Source: Tsukamurella ocularis (GTDB lineage Bacteria; Actinomycetota; Actinomycetes; Mycobacteriales; Mycobacteriaceae). Taken from it: a stretch of DNA of 64,000 nt. Shown one piece after another: positions 53,601 to 63,097 of the stretch. Under the pieces are notes generated by a model that saw nothing but the letters and a program-made list of their open reading frames with translations, was not told the origin of the DNA and did not search any database. The position numbers and the translations under genes are program-made. Position 1 is the stretch's first letter. The number at the start of each line of letters is the position of its first letter. The stretch is from NCBI RefSeq assembly GCF_024807615.1, contig NZ_JANUCJ010000001.1:62001-126000 (forward strand), in the 5' to 3' direction.

Positions 53601-55250
53601 CTAACTCCCGCTGACCGCGAATTCGGCGCCGGTGCCCTGGTCGGCGGATTCGGCGGGCGGGCACGGCTCCACCGCGGGTGCAGTGTCCTGCGCGCCGTTG
53701 TTCTTGGGCTTGACCGGGGCGGCCGGCACCACCGGTACGACGGGGCCCGGCGTGGCCGCCGGGGCCGCGCCGCCACCGGTCGACGGGGCCGGCGTGGTTC
53801 CGCCGCCCGTGCCGGACGGGGACGCTGCCGCCGGCGTTGCGCCGCTACCGGTCGCTGCGCCGGTCCCGGTCCCGGTGCCGTTGCCGTTCTGCGTCGCAGG
53901 CTTCGCATCGGCCGGCTTCGCGTCGCCGGCCTTGCCCGTACCGTCCTCGCCCTTGTCCGCGCCGTCCTCGGCGTTGACGGCAGTGAGTTTGCCGTCCTCG
54001 CCGACCTTGAGCGTGGCCTTCTCGACGACCGTGCCGTCCGGCTTCTTGGCGGTGACCTCCACAGTCTTACCGTCGGGACTGAGCGTGGCGGTGACGGTGC
54101 GGCCGAGGGCGTCGACGCCCAGGACCTTCTCGCCCTTCATGCCCCTGTCGCCGGCCTTGTCAGTGCCCTTGTCACCCGTCGAGTCCGTGCCCTTGCCATC
54201 GCCGGTCTTGTCCTTCTCGCTCAGAGCCTCGGTGAGTTTCGGGAGCAGCTGCGAGAGCCACGACGGCGTGCCGCTGCCCGTACCGGTACCGGCGCCCGTG
54301 CCGGTGCTGGGCGTCGCGTTCGACGGGGCGGTACTCGCGCCCGTCGTGGTGGGCGAGGTCGTCGTGCCGGTGGTCGTGGGGCCGGTGGTGCTCGGGCTGG
54401 TCGGGCTGGTCGACGTCGGAGTCGTGCTGGACGGGCTCGTGGACGTCGGCGACGTGCTCGACGGCGAGGGCGTCGTGGGCGACCCGCTGCCGCCGCCTCC
54501 GCCGCTGGTCACCGGCGACGCGGTGGTCGGGCTCGTCGTGGTCTGCGTGGTGGTCGCCGTGATCGTGCCGAAGGACGGGGCCGGGAACGCCGACGCATCG
54601 ATGCCCTTGGCCGCCGCCGGCACGGTCGCGTAGGCGGCCTGGACGGCGGAGACCGCAGCTGCGTTGATCTGGTCGAAGCGGGCGAGGTCCTGCGCGAGTT
54701 GCGCTTCGAATCGCTCACGGGAGCCCGCGTTGAGTTCGGCAAACGATACGACTCCCGGAACCACCAGACCCGCGACCCGCATCACGCCTACCCACACGCC
54801 GGCGTCCGCTTCCTTCGAAGCGAACTCGCTGAGCGCGTCCGTCTTCGTCTTCACCGCGGACAGGACCGCGCCCGGTACCGATTCCGCCGCGGCCGCGGTC
54901 CTCTCGAGGACCGTGGCTACCGGCTCGCTCCGCCTCTGCTGCGCGTCCAGGGTCGTCACGGCGGCGCGTCCGGCATTGTCGGGCCAGGCCGTCTGCACGC
55001 TCGTACGCGCCGCGGACTGGTCCGTGACGGCCTGACGCGCGGCCGTGGCCTGCTGCCGCAGCATGACCGCATCGCCCCGAAGAGATGCGAGATCGATGCC
55101 TCGCTCGTTGTCGTAGTCGCGGCACACGTGATCACGCCAATCGGGCCATATCTTCTGCGACAACCACTTCGCGATGTCGAGCATCGCCTTGAAGTACTGC
55201 AGGCAATCCGCACCCGCGTCGAGCATCTGGTCAACGGTCTGCTCCGCCAC
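53601..55250 (-). CDS. Ser/Thr/Pro-rich protein with helical WXG100/PPE-like head
   Basis: This 549-residue protein has no signal peptide. Residues 1-210 are helical with Trp-containing turns (KIWPDWRDHV, TAWPDNAGRAA), resembling long WXG100/LXG-type proteins. A low-complexity Thr/Ser/Pro/Gly stretch (about 225-325) follows, then a small beta domain (VLGVDALGRTVTATLSPDGK, VGEDGKLTAV) and another Gly/Pro-rich tail with a lone Cys. Order after glmM suggests it corresponds to the Ala/Pro-rich protein at this place in mycobacteria. It is likely exported by a type VII route with its small partner at 55254. Confidence 0.75.
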   Translation of the reverse strand: MAEQTVDQMLDAGADCLQYFKAMLDIAKWLSQKIWPDWRDHVCRDYDNERGIDLASLRGDAVMLRQQATAARQAVTDQSAARTSVQTAWPDNAGRAAVTTLDAQQRRSEPVATVLERTAAAAESVPGAVLSAVKTKTDALSEFASKEADAGVWVGVMRVAGLVVPGVVSFAELNAGSRERFEAQLAQDLARFDQINAAAVSAVQAAYATVPAAAKGIDASAFPAPSFGTITATTTQTTTSPTTASPVTSGGGGGSGSPTTPSPSSTSPTSTSPSSTTPTSTSPTSPSTTGPTTTGTTTSPTTTGASTAPSNATPSTGTGAGTGTGSGTPSWLSQLLPKLTEALSEKDKTGDGKGTDSTGDKGTDKAGDRGMKGEKVLGVDALGRTVTATLSPDGKTVEVTAKKPDGTVVEKATLKVGEDGKLTAVNAEDGADKGEDGTGKAGDAKPADAKPATQNGNGTGTGTGAATGSGATPAAASPSGTGGGTTPAPSTGGGAAPAATPGPVVPVVPAAPVKPKNNGAQDTAPAVEPCPPAESADQGTGAEFAVSGS

Positions 55251-55253
55251 GGA

Positions 55254-55550
55254 TCAGGCCCCCGTGACGGCGGCAGCGCCACTGTCGTCGGTGGTCCTGT
55301 GCGCCGATGCGGACGTGGTCAACCCGGTGCCGCACGCGCGCGAGGCCACCTGCCAGGTGTCGACGCCCTTCGCGAGGCTCTCCATTGTGGCGGCGTAGGC
55401 GGCACCGTCGTCCTGGTACTTCCGCCCGAAGTCACCGGCCTCCGCGGTGAAGCCGCGGAGGCGGCCGGCGACGGTGCCGAGGTTGTCGGCCACCGTCGAA
55501 TAGCTGCCGCCGGCCGTTGACACCGCGACGACGTCGATCTTCGTGCCCAT
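55254..55550 (-). CDS. Small WXG100/ESX-like protein
   Basis: This 98-residue protein starts at ATG 55550 with AGGGGG upstream. It is helical with GSYSTVADNLGTVAGRLRGF and a second helix DDGAAYAATMESLAKGVDTW. Size, helical hairpin form and pairing with a larger secreted-type gene fit an ESX (type VII) substrate, though the Trp-x-Gly turn is not clear. Its stop is 3 bases before the GTG of the 549-residue gene, so they are translated together. Confidence 0.7.
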   Translation of the reverse strand: MGTKIDVVAVSTAGGSYSTVADNLGTVAGRLRGFTAEAGDFGRKYQDDGAAYAATMESLAKGVDTWQVASRACGTGLTTSASAHRTTDDSGAAAVTGA

Positions 55551-55621
55551 GCGATCCCCCTCGCTCACACGTCCCCTTACTCATTGGACGCACCAGCAGG
55601 CGAATCGGTTCCTCTTCTTCC

Positions 55622-56311
55622 TCAGATCGCCCCGGCCGCGCGCACCGCGTCGAGCAGACCGGACGGGCGGGCGTTGACGGGGAGGGGCTCGACCTGCGCG
55701 AAGCCGCAGCCGATGGCGCGGGAGGCACCGTCGGCCTCCTCGCTGTCGCCGACCATGAGCACCCTCTCCGGCGGCAGGCCGAGGGCGGCGGTGGCGGCGT
55801 GGAAGACGGCGAGGTCCGGCTTGGCGTGGCCCACCTCGAAGGAGAGGACGAACTCGTCGACGAGGCCCTCGATGCCCTCGCGCTCGAACGCGGGGCGGAT
55901 GTCGTAGCCGATGTTGGAGAGCACGCCCACCTTCAGGCCGGCCTCGCGCGCGGCGCGGAGCACGGCGGCGGTGTCGGGGTAGATCGACCAGTTCAGCGGG
56001 TTCGAGAACTCGCCGTAGAGCCGCTCCCGCTCGCCCTCTTCGGCGACGCCGGAGTGCTCGAGGACGTGCAGGTACGCGCCGCGGTGGTCCGCGGAGGAGA
56101 GATCGCGGGCGTGCCAGGTACGCAGCGCCTCGCCCGCCATCGGCACTGGGACACCGACGGGCACCGTCATCCGGTACAGGAGCTCGTGCTGGGCGGCGTC
56201 GTCGAGCTCGCGTCCGTCCGCGTCGTTGAGCCCTGCGAACCACGCCGGGTCCGGCTCCAGCCGGAACAGCGTCCCCGAGAAGTCGAACAGCACACCCTCG
56301 TAACCGGTCAT
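55622..56311 (-). CDS. HAD-superfamily hydrolase
   Basis: This 229-residue HAD enzyme starts at ATG 56311. Motif I is DFSGTL (nucleophile Asp10; the usual second Asp is Ser, as in many dehalogenase-like members), motif II VGVLSNIG, motif III Lys in HAKPD and motif IV VMVGDSEEAD. It could be a phosphatase or a dehalogenase-like enzyme. It sits between the ESX-like genes and glmM on the same strand. Confidence 0.88.
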   Translation of the reverse strand: MTGYEGVLFDFSGTLFRLEPDPAWFAGLNDADGRELDDAAQHELLYRMTVPVGVPVPMAGEALRTWHARDLSSADHRGAYLHVLEHSGVAEEGERERLYGEFSNPLNWSIYPDTAAVLRAAREAGLKVGVLSNIGYDIRPAFEREGIEGLVDEFVLSFEVGHAKPDLAVFHAATAALGLPPERVLMVGDSEEADGASRAIGCGFAQVEPLPVNARPSGLLDAVRAAGAI

Positions 56312-56368
56312 AGCCACACGCTACCGGTTATGAAAACGTTTCGACAGTAGGTTCCCGGAACAGCACCG

Positions 56369-57703
56369 TCAGGAGATGAGACCCGCGAGGCGCTCCGCGG
56401 TGCCGCGGGCGACCTCCTCGGTGGGCGCCTCGACCATCACGCGGACCAGCGGCTCCGTGCCCGACGGGCGCAGCAGGATCCGGCCGGCCTCGCCGAGAGC
56501 GGCCTCCTCCACGGCCAGCGCCGCGACCAGATCCGACGAGGCCATCGCCGCGGCCTTGTCGATCACGCGCACGTTCACCAGCACCTGCGGCAGCACCGTG
56601 AGCACAGACGCCAGCTCGGCCAGCGAGGAGCCGGTCTGCGCCATCCGCTCCATGATCTTGAGTCCCGTGAGCACGCCGTCGCCCGTGGTGCCGAGCGCCG
56701 GAAGCACGATGTGCCCCGACTGCTCGCCGCCCAGGGCGTAGCCGCCGGTACGCAGTTCCTCGAGCACGTACCGGTCGCCCACCGCGGCGGTCCGCAGCGT
56801 GATGCCCGCGGCCTTCATCGCGAGGTGCAGGCCGAGGTTGCTCATCACCGTCGCGACCAGCGTGTGGTCGGTGAGCTCGCCCGCCTCGTCCATCGCGATC
56901 GCGAGGATCGCCATGATCGCGTCGCCGTCGATGGTGCGGCCGGCCGCGTCGATCGCGAGGCAGCGGTCGGCGTCGCCGTCGTGACCGAGACCGAGGTCGG
57001 CCTCGTGTGCGAGCACCGCCGCGCGCAGGCTCTCGAGGTGCGTCGAGCCGCAGTCGCGGTTGATGTTCAGCCCGTCGGGGGCGTCGTGGATCGCGATCAC
57101 CTCGGCGCCCGCGTCGCGATAGGCCTTGGCGGCCACCGTCGAGGCGGCACCGTTGGCGGCGTCGACGACGACCTTGAGGCCCGCGAGCGGGACGTGTACC
57201 GCGGACTCCAGGTGCGCGACGTAGCGGTCGACGGCGTCGAAGGCGCGCTTGACGCGGCCGATCGCGGCACCCGTGGGGCGGGGCGGGGCGGGGTCATCGA
57301 GGGCCGCCTCGATGGCGTCCTCCTGCGCGTCCTCCAGCTTGTGGCCGCCGCGGGCGAAGAACTTGATGCCGTTGTCCGGCATGGGATTGTGCGAGGCGGA
57401 GATCATCACGCCGAGCGCGGCGTCGTACTCGGCCACGAGGTGGGCGACGGCGGGCGTGGGCAGGACGCCCACGAGCAGCACGTCGACGCCGGCGCTGGTC
57501 AGGCCCGCGGAGACCGCGGCCGACAGCATCTCCGACGACGCCCTCGGATCCCAGCCGACGACCGCGAAGGGCCTCGTCCGGCCCTCGAGGTCGTGTGCAC
57601 CGAGCACCGCCGCGGCTGCGGCGGACAGGCGCAGCGCCAGGTCGGCGGTCAGATCCTTGTTGGCCAGGCCGCGCACACCGTCGGTCCCGAACAGACGCCC
57701 CAT
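56369..57703 (-). CDS. glmM: Phosphoglucosamine mutase
   Basis: This 444-residue enzyme converts glucosamine-6-phosphate to the 1-phosphate for UDP-GlcNAc and the cell wall. The phosphoserine loop is [12 protein letters not shown] (Ser104), the metal loop DGDADRC, the sugar loop GGEQSGH and the phosphate loop [15 protein letters not shown] 57703 gives the standard [12 protein letters not shown] start. It follows the rplM-rpsI operon, separated by a terminator, as in mycobacteria. Confidence 0.97.
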   Translation of the reverse strand: MGRLFGTDGVRGLANKDLTADLALRLSAAAAAVLGAHDLEGRTRPFAVVGWDPRASSEMLSAAVSAGLTSAGVDVLLVGVLPTPAVAHLVAEYDAALGVMISASHNPMPDNGIKFFARGGHKLEDAQEDAIEAALDDPAPPRPTGAAIGRVKRAFDAVDRYVAHLESAVHVPLAGLKVVVDAANGAASTVAAKAYRDAGAEVIAIHDAPDGLNINRDCGSTHLESLRAAVLAHEADLGLGHDGDADRCLAIDAAGRTIDGDAIMAILAIAMDEAGELTDHTLVATVMSNLGLHLAMKAAGITLRTAAVGDRYVLEELRTGGYALGGEQSGHIVLPALGTTGDGVLTGLKIMERMAQTGSSLAELASVLTVLPQVLVNVRVIDKAAAMASSDLVAALAVEEAALGEAGRILLRPSGTEPLVRVMVEAPTEEVARGTAERLAGLIS

Positions 57704-57803
57704 GGGTCATACCTCGCTAGAGAAAGAAGAGGGAGGAGGCGAACCGGCCCCGCGGCCGGTCGCGCTCACCGCCATGACGGCGGCGAAGGAGGTGGAAACG
57801 AGA

Positions 57804-57843
57804 CCAGGGCAGGCGCCCGCACGAATGCGGGTGCCTGCCCTGG
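57804..57843 (-). terminator. Terminator after rplM-rpsI
   Basis: An 18-bp stem with one G-T wobble (57804-57821 with 57826-57843) and a CGAA loop lies 13 bases past the rpsI stop. The minus-strand sequence that follows (GTCTCGTTTCC) is moderately T-rich. Confidence 0.85.
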
Positions 57844-57856
57844 GACGAGCCTGCAA

Positions 57857-58360
57857 TCAGCGCTTGCTGTACTGCGAAGCCTTGCGGGCCTTCTTCAGGC
57901 CGTACTTCTTGCGCTCGACGGCACGCGGGTCACGCGTGAGGAAGCCGGCGCGCTTGAGCGCGGGGCGATCCTCGGGCGAGACCTCGATCAGCGCGCGGGC
58001 GATGGCGAGGCGCAGCGCGCCCGCCTGGCCCGACGGGCCGCCGCCGGTGAGGTTGGCGGCGATGTCGAAGGACTCGAGGCGCTCGACGGTGACCAGCGGG
58101 GACTTCACCAGCTGCTGGTGCAGCTTGTTGGGGAAGTAGTCCTCGATGGTGCGGCCGTTCAGCACGAAGTTGCCGGTGCCGGCGGTCAGACGCACGCGGA
58201 CCACGGCCTCCTTGCGGCGGCCGACGGTCTGGATGGGACGCTCGACGACGACGGGGCCACGGGGGGCGCGGGTCTCGGCCGAGGCCTCGGGGGTCTCCGA
58301 GGTGTACTCGTTGGGAACGACCTCGGCGTCGGTCTCGTTGTTCTCGATCGTGTCGCTCAC
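57857..58360 (-). CDS. rpsI: 30S ribosomal protein S9
   Basis: This 167-residue ribosomal protein has an acidic N-terminal extension of about 40 residues, typical of actinobacteria, then [14 protein letters not shown] and the basic tail [19 protein letters not shown] that reaches the P-site tRNA. GTG 58360 overlaps the rplM stop (GTGA). Confidence 0.97.
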   Translation of the reverse strand: MSDTIENNETDAEVVPNEYTSETPEASAETRAPRGPVVVERPIQTVGRRKEAVVRVRLTAGTGNFVLNGRTIEDYFPNKLHQQLVKSPLVTVERLESFDIAANLTGGGPSGQAGALRLAIARALIEVSPEDRPALKRAGFLTRDPRAVERKKYGLKKARKASQYSKR

Positions 58361-58806
58361 TGCTGCGCCACCTGCTTGATCTCGTAGGGAACCGGCTGCT
58401 GCGCGGTGTGGGGGTGGTTCGGGCCGGCGTAGACCTTCAGCTTGCCGCCGATGGCGCTGCCCAGCTTGTTCTTCGGGATCATGCCCAGAACAGCCTTCTG
58501 CACCACGCGCTCCGGGTTCTTGGAACCGAGGACCTCGCTGATGGTGCGCGAGCTCAGGCCGCCCGGGAAGCCCGAGTGGCGGTAGTGCCGCTTGTCGGTG
58601 AGCTTGGCGCCCGACAGGGCGACCTTCTCGGCGTTGATGATGATGACGTAGTCGCCGCCGTCAACGTTGGGGGCGTAGGTCGGCTTGTGCTTGCCGCGCA
58701 GCAGGGTGGCAGCTGCGACAGCGAGGCGGCCGAGCACCACGTCGGATGCGTCGATGACGTGCCACTGCCGGGTCACGTCACCCGCCTTCGGGGTGTAAGT
58801 AGGCAC
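58357..58806 (-). CDS. rplM: 50S ribosomal protein L13
   Basis: This 149-residue protein has [20 protein letters not shown] near the start and the L13 signature [13 protein letters not shown] with [17 protein letters not shown] 58806 is chosen with AGAGGATC upstream, giving the usual length. It is first in the rplM-rpsI operon. In other bacteria L13 can regulate its own mRNA; the 272-base upstream gap could host such a leader, but I see no clear structure. Confidence 0.96.
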   Translation of the reverse strand: MPTYTPKAGDVTRQWHVIDASDVVLGRLAVAAATLLRGKHKPTYAPNVDGGDYVIIINAEKVALSGAKLTDKRHYRHSGFPGGLSSRTISEVLGSKNPERVVQKAVLGMIPKNKLGSAIGGKLKVYAGPNHPHTAQQPVPYEIKQVAQQ

Positions 58807-59078
58807 AGGAGATCCTCTGCTCGATGGTTCGATGCCGGTCCCATGTGCGGCAAGAGCGCTCCCGGCGACCAACGGAGACCCGGGGCTCGACTCCGCATCG
58901 CACCCCAGTCCTACGACCGGAGGGCAGCGCGGCGCCACACACCAGCGGACCAGAGTACGCGGGTGCCCCGTCGCAGGTCAAAACGGCCTGATCCCTGCCC
59001 GACGGTGCCGCGGCTCAGGGTCCGGTAGGGGGCTTTCCCGGATGTGGCGGGGCACCGTCCGGAAATAGCGTCGAGGAC

Positions 59079-60416
59079 ATGACCACCCCGACCGTGGAGG
59101 CGCCCGCCGCGCCCGCGACCGACGCCCAGCCCCCGCGCTGGACCACCGCCCAGCTCATCGGCTTCCGCCTGCTCTTCAGCCTGGGCGGCGGCCTGACCAT
59201 TCTCTCCGTCTTCGGCAGCCTGCAGCTCGCGCCCGTGATGTCGGTGGTGCAGGGCCCGTTCGCCCGGCTCGGCGCGCTCGTCACCGGCACCGAGCTGCAG
59301 CTCCCCGAGCTCACCAGCTCGGGTGATTCGATGGGCATCTGGCAGTACCACATCGGCTGGGCCGTGGTCGCGGTCGTGATCACCGCCGTCTGGACGTTGC
59401 TCGACCGGGGCCGCGGCGACTACCGCAGCCTCGGCGGGCTGCTCTGGCAGGTGGGCCGGATCGCGCTGGCGAGCGGCATGATCTTCTACGGCCTGGGCAA
59501 GGCGATCCCCACGCAGATGGGCTTCATGCAGCTGCCGACCTACGCGCTGCAGCCCGCCGGCGACATCAGCCGGATGAACATGCTGTGGGGCTTCATGGGC
59601 GCCTCGGACGGCTACTCGATCGTCACCGGTCTCGTCGAGCTGATCTCCGGCATCCTGCTGCTCTCGCGCCGCACCTGGATCCTGGGCGCGCTGGGCTCGA
59701 TCGTCTCCATGGTGCAGGTGCTGCTCATGGACAGCTTCTACAACGTGCCGGTGAAGTTCCTCTGCTTCGAATTCCTGGTGATCGCGATCGCCCTGCTCGC
59801 GCCGCAGTGGCTGAACCTGGTCCGCGCGGGCTTCGGCCGTGCGACCGGACCGATGCCCGCGATCTGGCCCGCCGCGGGTTCCGACCGGTCGTGGCTGCGC
59901 CGTGCGGGGAAGACGGCGGCCGCGCTCGCCCTCATCGCGATCACCGGGGTCGGCCTCGCCGCCGGGGTCATGATGAAGTCAGCGCTCTCGGAGACGCGCG
60001 GCGACGTCGACGGTACGTGGCACGCCACGTCGTTCCGGGTGGACGGCCGCGAGGCGGCCCTCGCCACCGACCCGGCGTGGATCAACGTGGCCATCACCTA
60101 CCGCGGACGCGGAATGTGGGAGGCCGCGGGCGAGTCGTACAACGCCTTCGTCACCCAAGACTCCGCGGCACGGGTCACTCCCTGGCTCCTCGACGTCAGC
60201 GACTCCGCGCTCACGATCAAGCCGAGCAAATCCGGCCCCGAGACGGTGCTGCAGTACACGCAGCCGGACCGCGACCGGCTGACGATCAGCGGGCGGGTCG
60301 ACGGCCGCGAGATCGTGGCTGCCTACGAGCGGCGCCCGATGAAGCGGGATTCCGAGCCGCTGCGGTTCACGCACCCCGTCCCCGACGAGGACGCGCCGAC
60401 CCTCGACTTCCCCTGA
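59079..60416 (+). CDS. DoxX-like membrane protein with C-terminal lipocalin-like domain, copy 1
   Basis: This 445-residue protein has about six membrane helices with a DoxX-like core (GRIALASGMIFYGLGKAIPTQ, LLWGF, TGLVELISGILLL). A seventh helix leads to a roughly 130-residue external beta domain beginning GDVDGTWHATSFRVDG. DoxX proteins are linked to electron transfer or thiol stress, but this architecture is not assigned. The next gene is a clear paralogue. RBS GAGG precedes the ATG. Confidence 0.75.
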   Translation: MTTPTVEAPAAPATDAQPPRWTTAQLIGFRLLFSLGGGLTILSVFGSLQLAPVMSVVQGPFARLGALVTGTELQLPELTSSGDSMGIWQYHIGWAVVAVVITAVWTLLDRGRGDYRSLGGLLWQVGRIALASGMIFYGLGKAIPTQMGFMQLPTYALQPAGDISRMNMLWGFMGASDGYSIVTGLVELISGILLLSRRTWILGALGSIVSMVQVLLMDSFYNVPVKFLCFEFLVIAIALLAPQWLNLVRAGFGRATGPMPAIWPAAGSDRSWLRRAGKTAAALALIAITGVGLAAGVMMKSALSETRGDVDGTWHATSFRVDGREAALATDPAWINVAITYRGRGMWEAAGESYNAFVTQDSAARVTPWLLDVSDSALTIKPSKSGPETVLQYTQPDRDRLTISGRVDGREIVAAYERRPMKRDSEPLRFTHPVPDEDAPTLDFP

Positions 60417-60446
60417 GCCCCGTTACATCTGTCACTAGGAGTGGTC

Positions 60447-61904
60447 GTGAGCCAGATTTACGATGACGGCATGAGCGCCCCCCAGAGCCCGCTGGGCCCG
60501 TCCGCACCGTCGAACCATCCCGGGCAGGGGGTACCGCCCCTGCCCGGTCCCCCGCCGCTGCCGGGGCCACCGCCCCCGTCCGAGCCGCCCGCGCCGGAGC
60601 CCGTGTGGTCGAGCGCGCGGAAGCTGGCCTTCCGCCTGCTGTTCGTGGTCGGCGGCGGCATCCTCCTGCTGTCCGTGTACGGCAACGCTGGGCTGGCCGT
60701 CGTGTGGAATCTCTCCGGCATCTGGTGGCTGCTCGCGCAGATCGGCAGCTTCGTCACCACCGGCGGGGGCGTCGACATCGTCATCTCCGGCGGCGGCGAC
60801 AACCGGTGGCAGTGGTCCATGCACCTCGGCTGGATCCTGGTCGGTCTCGTGATCGTGGTGGTGTGGACGGCGCTCGACCGCAACCGGCCGAACTACCGCG
60901 CGCTGTTGGGACTGCTCGGCGTGTTCGCGCGGTTCGCGCTGGCGCTGTCGATGCTGTTCTACGGCATCGCCAAGGTGATCCCCACCCAGATGGGCTTCAT
61001 GGCGCTGCCCGCGCACCAGTTGCAGCTCACGGGCGACACCAGCCTGTTCTCCACGCTGTGGGGCTTCATGGGCGCGTCGGTCCCGTACATGGTGATCACC
61101 GGCCTGGTGGAGCTGACGGCGGGCGTGCTGCTGCTGTGGCGGCGCACCGCGGTGCTGGGGTCGCTGGTCGTGATCGTCGCGATGGGCCAGGTCTTCCTGC
61201 TCAACCTCTTCTACGACGTGCCCGTGAAGATCATCGCGGGCGAGCTGCTGATCATCGCGATCGCCCTCACCGTCCCGTACGCGCCGAACCTGCTGCGGGC
61301 GGCGCTGAACCGCCCGACTGCGACCCCGGTGCCGCCGCTCCCGGTCGCCGGCGCGAGCCGTTCGTGGGCCCGGATCACGGGGCAGGTCCTCAAGTTCGGC
61401 ATCGCGGGGATCCTGATGATGGTGCTCACGGCGAGCGGTGCGCTCATGACCTACGTGATCCACACCCCGCGCTCCGCACTCGACGGGGTCTGGCGGGCCA
61501 CGTCCTTCACTGTCGACGGTGCCCCTGCCGGGCTTGCGCAGCGCGATCCGGCTCCGTGGTCGAACGTGGCGATCACCCTGCGCGGCAATGATTCCAACGC
61601 GGCCCTGAAGTCGCTGAGCACTGCGTACGACAGCGTGGTGACGCAGGAGCCCTCCGGCTACACCACCGCGTGGGGGCTCGAAATGGAGGGCGACGTGCTC
61701 GCGCTCCGCAAGAAGGAGGGTGACGCTCCCCTGCGCGTGACCGCGCGCGTCGACGGCGACCGGCTGCAGCTCAGCGGCACGGTGGCCGGCAAGCGCATCG
61801 AGGGCGTCTACGAGCGCCGATTCATGGAGCGGCAGCGTTCGCACTTCCGCTTCGTTCAGCCCGACGATTCCGGCGCCGCCGGCCCGGAACGAGGAGGTTC
61901 CTGA
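60447..61904 (+). CDS. DoxX-like membrane protein with C-terminal lipocalin-like domain, copy 2
   Basis: This 485-residue paralogue of the preceding gene shares VIPTQMGFMALP, LWGFMGAS, TGLVELTAGVLLLWRRT and the external domain LDGVWRATSFTVDGA. It has an extra Pro-rich cytosolic N-terminus. GTG 60447 has AGGAG 5 bases upstream; ATG 60471 is also possible, with TACGAT at 60459-60464 as a leaderless -10. The pair probably arose by tandem duplication. A GGAGG site at its end serves the next gene. Confidence 0.75.
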   Translation: MSQIYDDGMSAPQSPLGPSAPSNHPGQGVPPLPGPPPLPGPPPPSEPPAPEPVWSSARKLAFRLLFVVGGGILLLSVYGNAGLAVVWNLSGIWWLLAQIGSFVTTGGGVDIVISGGGDNRWQWSMHLGWILVGLVIVVVWTALDRNRPNYRALLGLLGVFARFALALSMLFYGIAKVIPTQMGFMALPAHQLQLTGDTSLFSTLWGFMGASVPYMVITGLVELTAGVLLLWRRTAVLGSLVVIVAMGQVFLLNLFYDVPVKIIAGELLIIAIALTVPYAPNLLRAALNRPTATPVPPLPVAGASRSWARITGQVLKFGIAGILMMVLTASGALMTYVIHTPRSALDGVWRATSFTVDGAPAGLAQRDPAPWSNVAITLRGNDSNAALKSLSTAYDSVVTQEPSGYTTAWGLEMEGDVLALRKKEGDAPLRVTARVDGDRLQLSGTVAGKRIEGVYERRFMERQRSHFRFVQPDDSGAAGPERGGS

Positions 61905-61905
61905 C

Positions 61906-62706
61906 ATGACCAGACCATTCCGCTTCGCGGTGACCGCACTGCCGGTGCCGCAGCTCGGCGACTGGGCGACCTATGCACGGTCGGTGGAGTCCGACGGCTT
62001 CGACGTGCTCGCGCTGCCCGAGAACTACCCGCTGCCCGACGGTTTCACCTCCGCCGCGGTGGCGCTGGGCGCGACCTCGACGCTGGAGGTGGCGAACTAC
62101 GTGGTGGCGTCGCCGCTGCACGATCCGAAGCACGCGGCGTGGCAGGCGCATTCGCTGGCGACGATCAGCGGCGGCCGGTACCGGTTCGGCATCGGCACGG
62201 GCCGGCCCGACGTGGCCGGCGACGCCGCCGCCCTCGGCGTGCCCTTCGGCACGGGCGCCGAGCGCCTCGCTCGCGTCGTGGACACGCTCGACGCCCTGGC
62301 AGCGCTCGACGGTGCCGGGCACACCCCGGTGCTCATGGCGGCGGGCGGGCCGAAGGCCCTCGCGGTGGCGCGCGAGCGGGCCGACACCGTGGCAGTCGCG
62401 ACGGCGCCCACCACCACGGCGGAGGCCCTCGCGGCGCTGACGGCGCCGCTGCGGGACCGGGTGGAGCTCGCGTGCTCGATCTTCGCGGTGAACGGCTTCG
62501 CGCCCGACTACGTGAGCGCGTTCATCGGCACCGACCTCGACGCCCTGCGCGCCGTGGACTCCCCGGCGCTGGTGGACGGCTCCGTGGACGAGATCTGCGA
62601 GACGTTGATCCGCCGGCGCGAGGAGTACGGCTTCTCGCTCATCGCGCTCGGCGGGCACACCCTGGAGGCGATGCGCCCGGTGGTCTCGCGCCTGGCCGGG
62701 ACGTGA
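61906..62706 (+). CDS. LLM-class (F420-dependent type) oxidoreductase
   Basis: This 266-residue luciferase-like TIM-barrel protein has LPENYPLPDGFTSAAVALGA, the strand YRFGIGTGRPD and VLMAAGGPKALAVARERAD. Family members use F420 or FMN to reduce or oxidise organic substrates. It is shorter than typical LLM enzymes (about 300), lacking part of an insertion. It starts 1 base after the DoxX gene with AGGAGG, so it is co-transcribed and may use the same redox partners. Confidence 0.85.
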   Translation: MTRPFRFAVTALPVPQLGDWATYARSVESDGFDVLALPENYPLPDGFTSAAVALGATSTLEVANYVVASPLHDPKHAAWQAHSLATISGGRYRFGIGTGRPDVAGDAAALGVPFGTGAERLARVVDTLDALAALDGAGHTPVLMAAGGPKALAVARERADTVAVATAPTTTAEALAALTAPLRDRVELACSIFAVNGFAPDYVSAFIGTDLDALRAVDSPALVDGSVDEICETLIRRREEYGFSLIALGGHTLEAMRPVVSRLAGT

Positions 62707-62770
62707 CGCGCCGACGGTGCCCCTCCCCGACGGCACCCCTCAACGGCGTTTCAGGCGCATGATTGGGGGC

Positions 62771-63097
62771 ATGCGCCCAGAACTGAGGTCCGTGCCCGGT
62801 GCCGCCCCGCAGGGCGTGGTGTTCGGGGATCCGCACGTCACGCCCGACGGGACGACAGTCATCACCGTCTCCCGGGTGCGGCGCCGGCGCGGCGGCGAGG
62901 ACCGCGTCTCCGCGATCGGCGTCTATACCGTGCAAGACGGGCAGGCGGTGTGGTCGCCGGCCGTCGACGCGGACCGCATCGCCCTGATCGGCGTGGCGAC
63001 CGGCCTCATCGCCGCGACGCTGGGTTCCCTCGCCGTGCTGCGGCAGCCGCCGTGGCCGCTGATGACCGGCGCGATCACGGTGACCCGAGACAGGTAG
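62771..63097 (+). CDS. Short GerW/YtfJ-like protein
   Basis: This 108-residue protein has a beta segment GVVFGDPHVTPDGTTVITVSRV, a basic turn, IGVYTVQDGQAVWSPAVD and a C-terminal membrane helix (about 72-93). This matches the pattern of GerW/YtfJ family proteins found widely in non-sporulating actinobacteria. GGGGGC lies just before ATG 62771. A GCACCGTCG-family repeat (62712-62720) lies in the upstream gap. Confidence 0.6.
   Translation: MRPELRSVPGAAPQGVVFGDPHVTPDGTTVITVSRVRRRRGGEDRVSAIGVYTVQDGQAVWSPAVDADRIALIGVATGLIAATLGSLAVLRQPPWPLMTGAITVTRDR

Noticed and set aside
58807-59078. A possible L13 autoregulatory leader upstream of rplM.
   Set aside because: I could not find a convincing stem-loop or L13 target mimic in this gap by eye.
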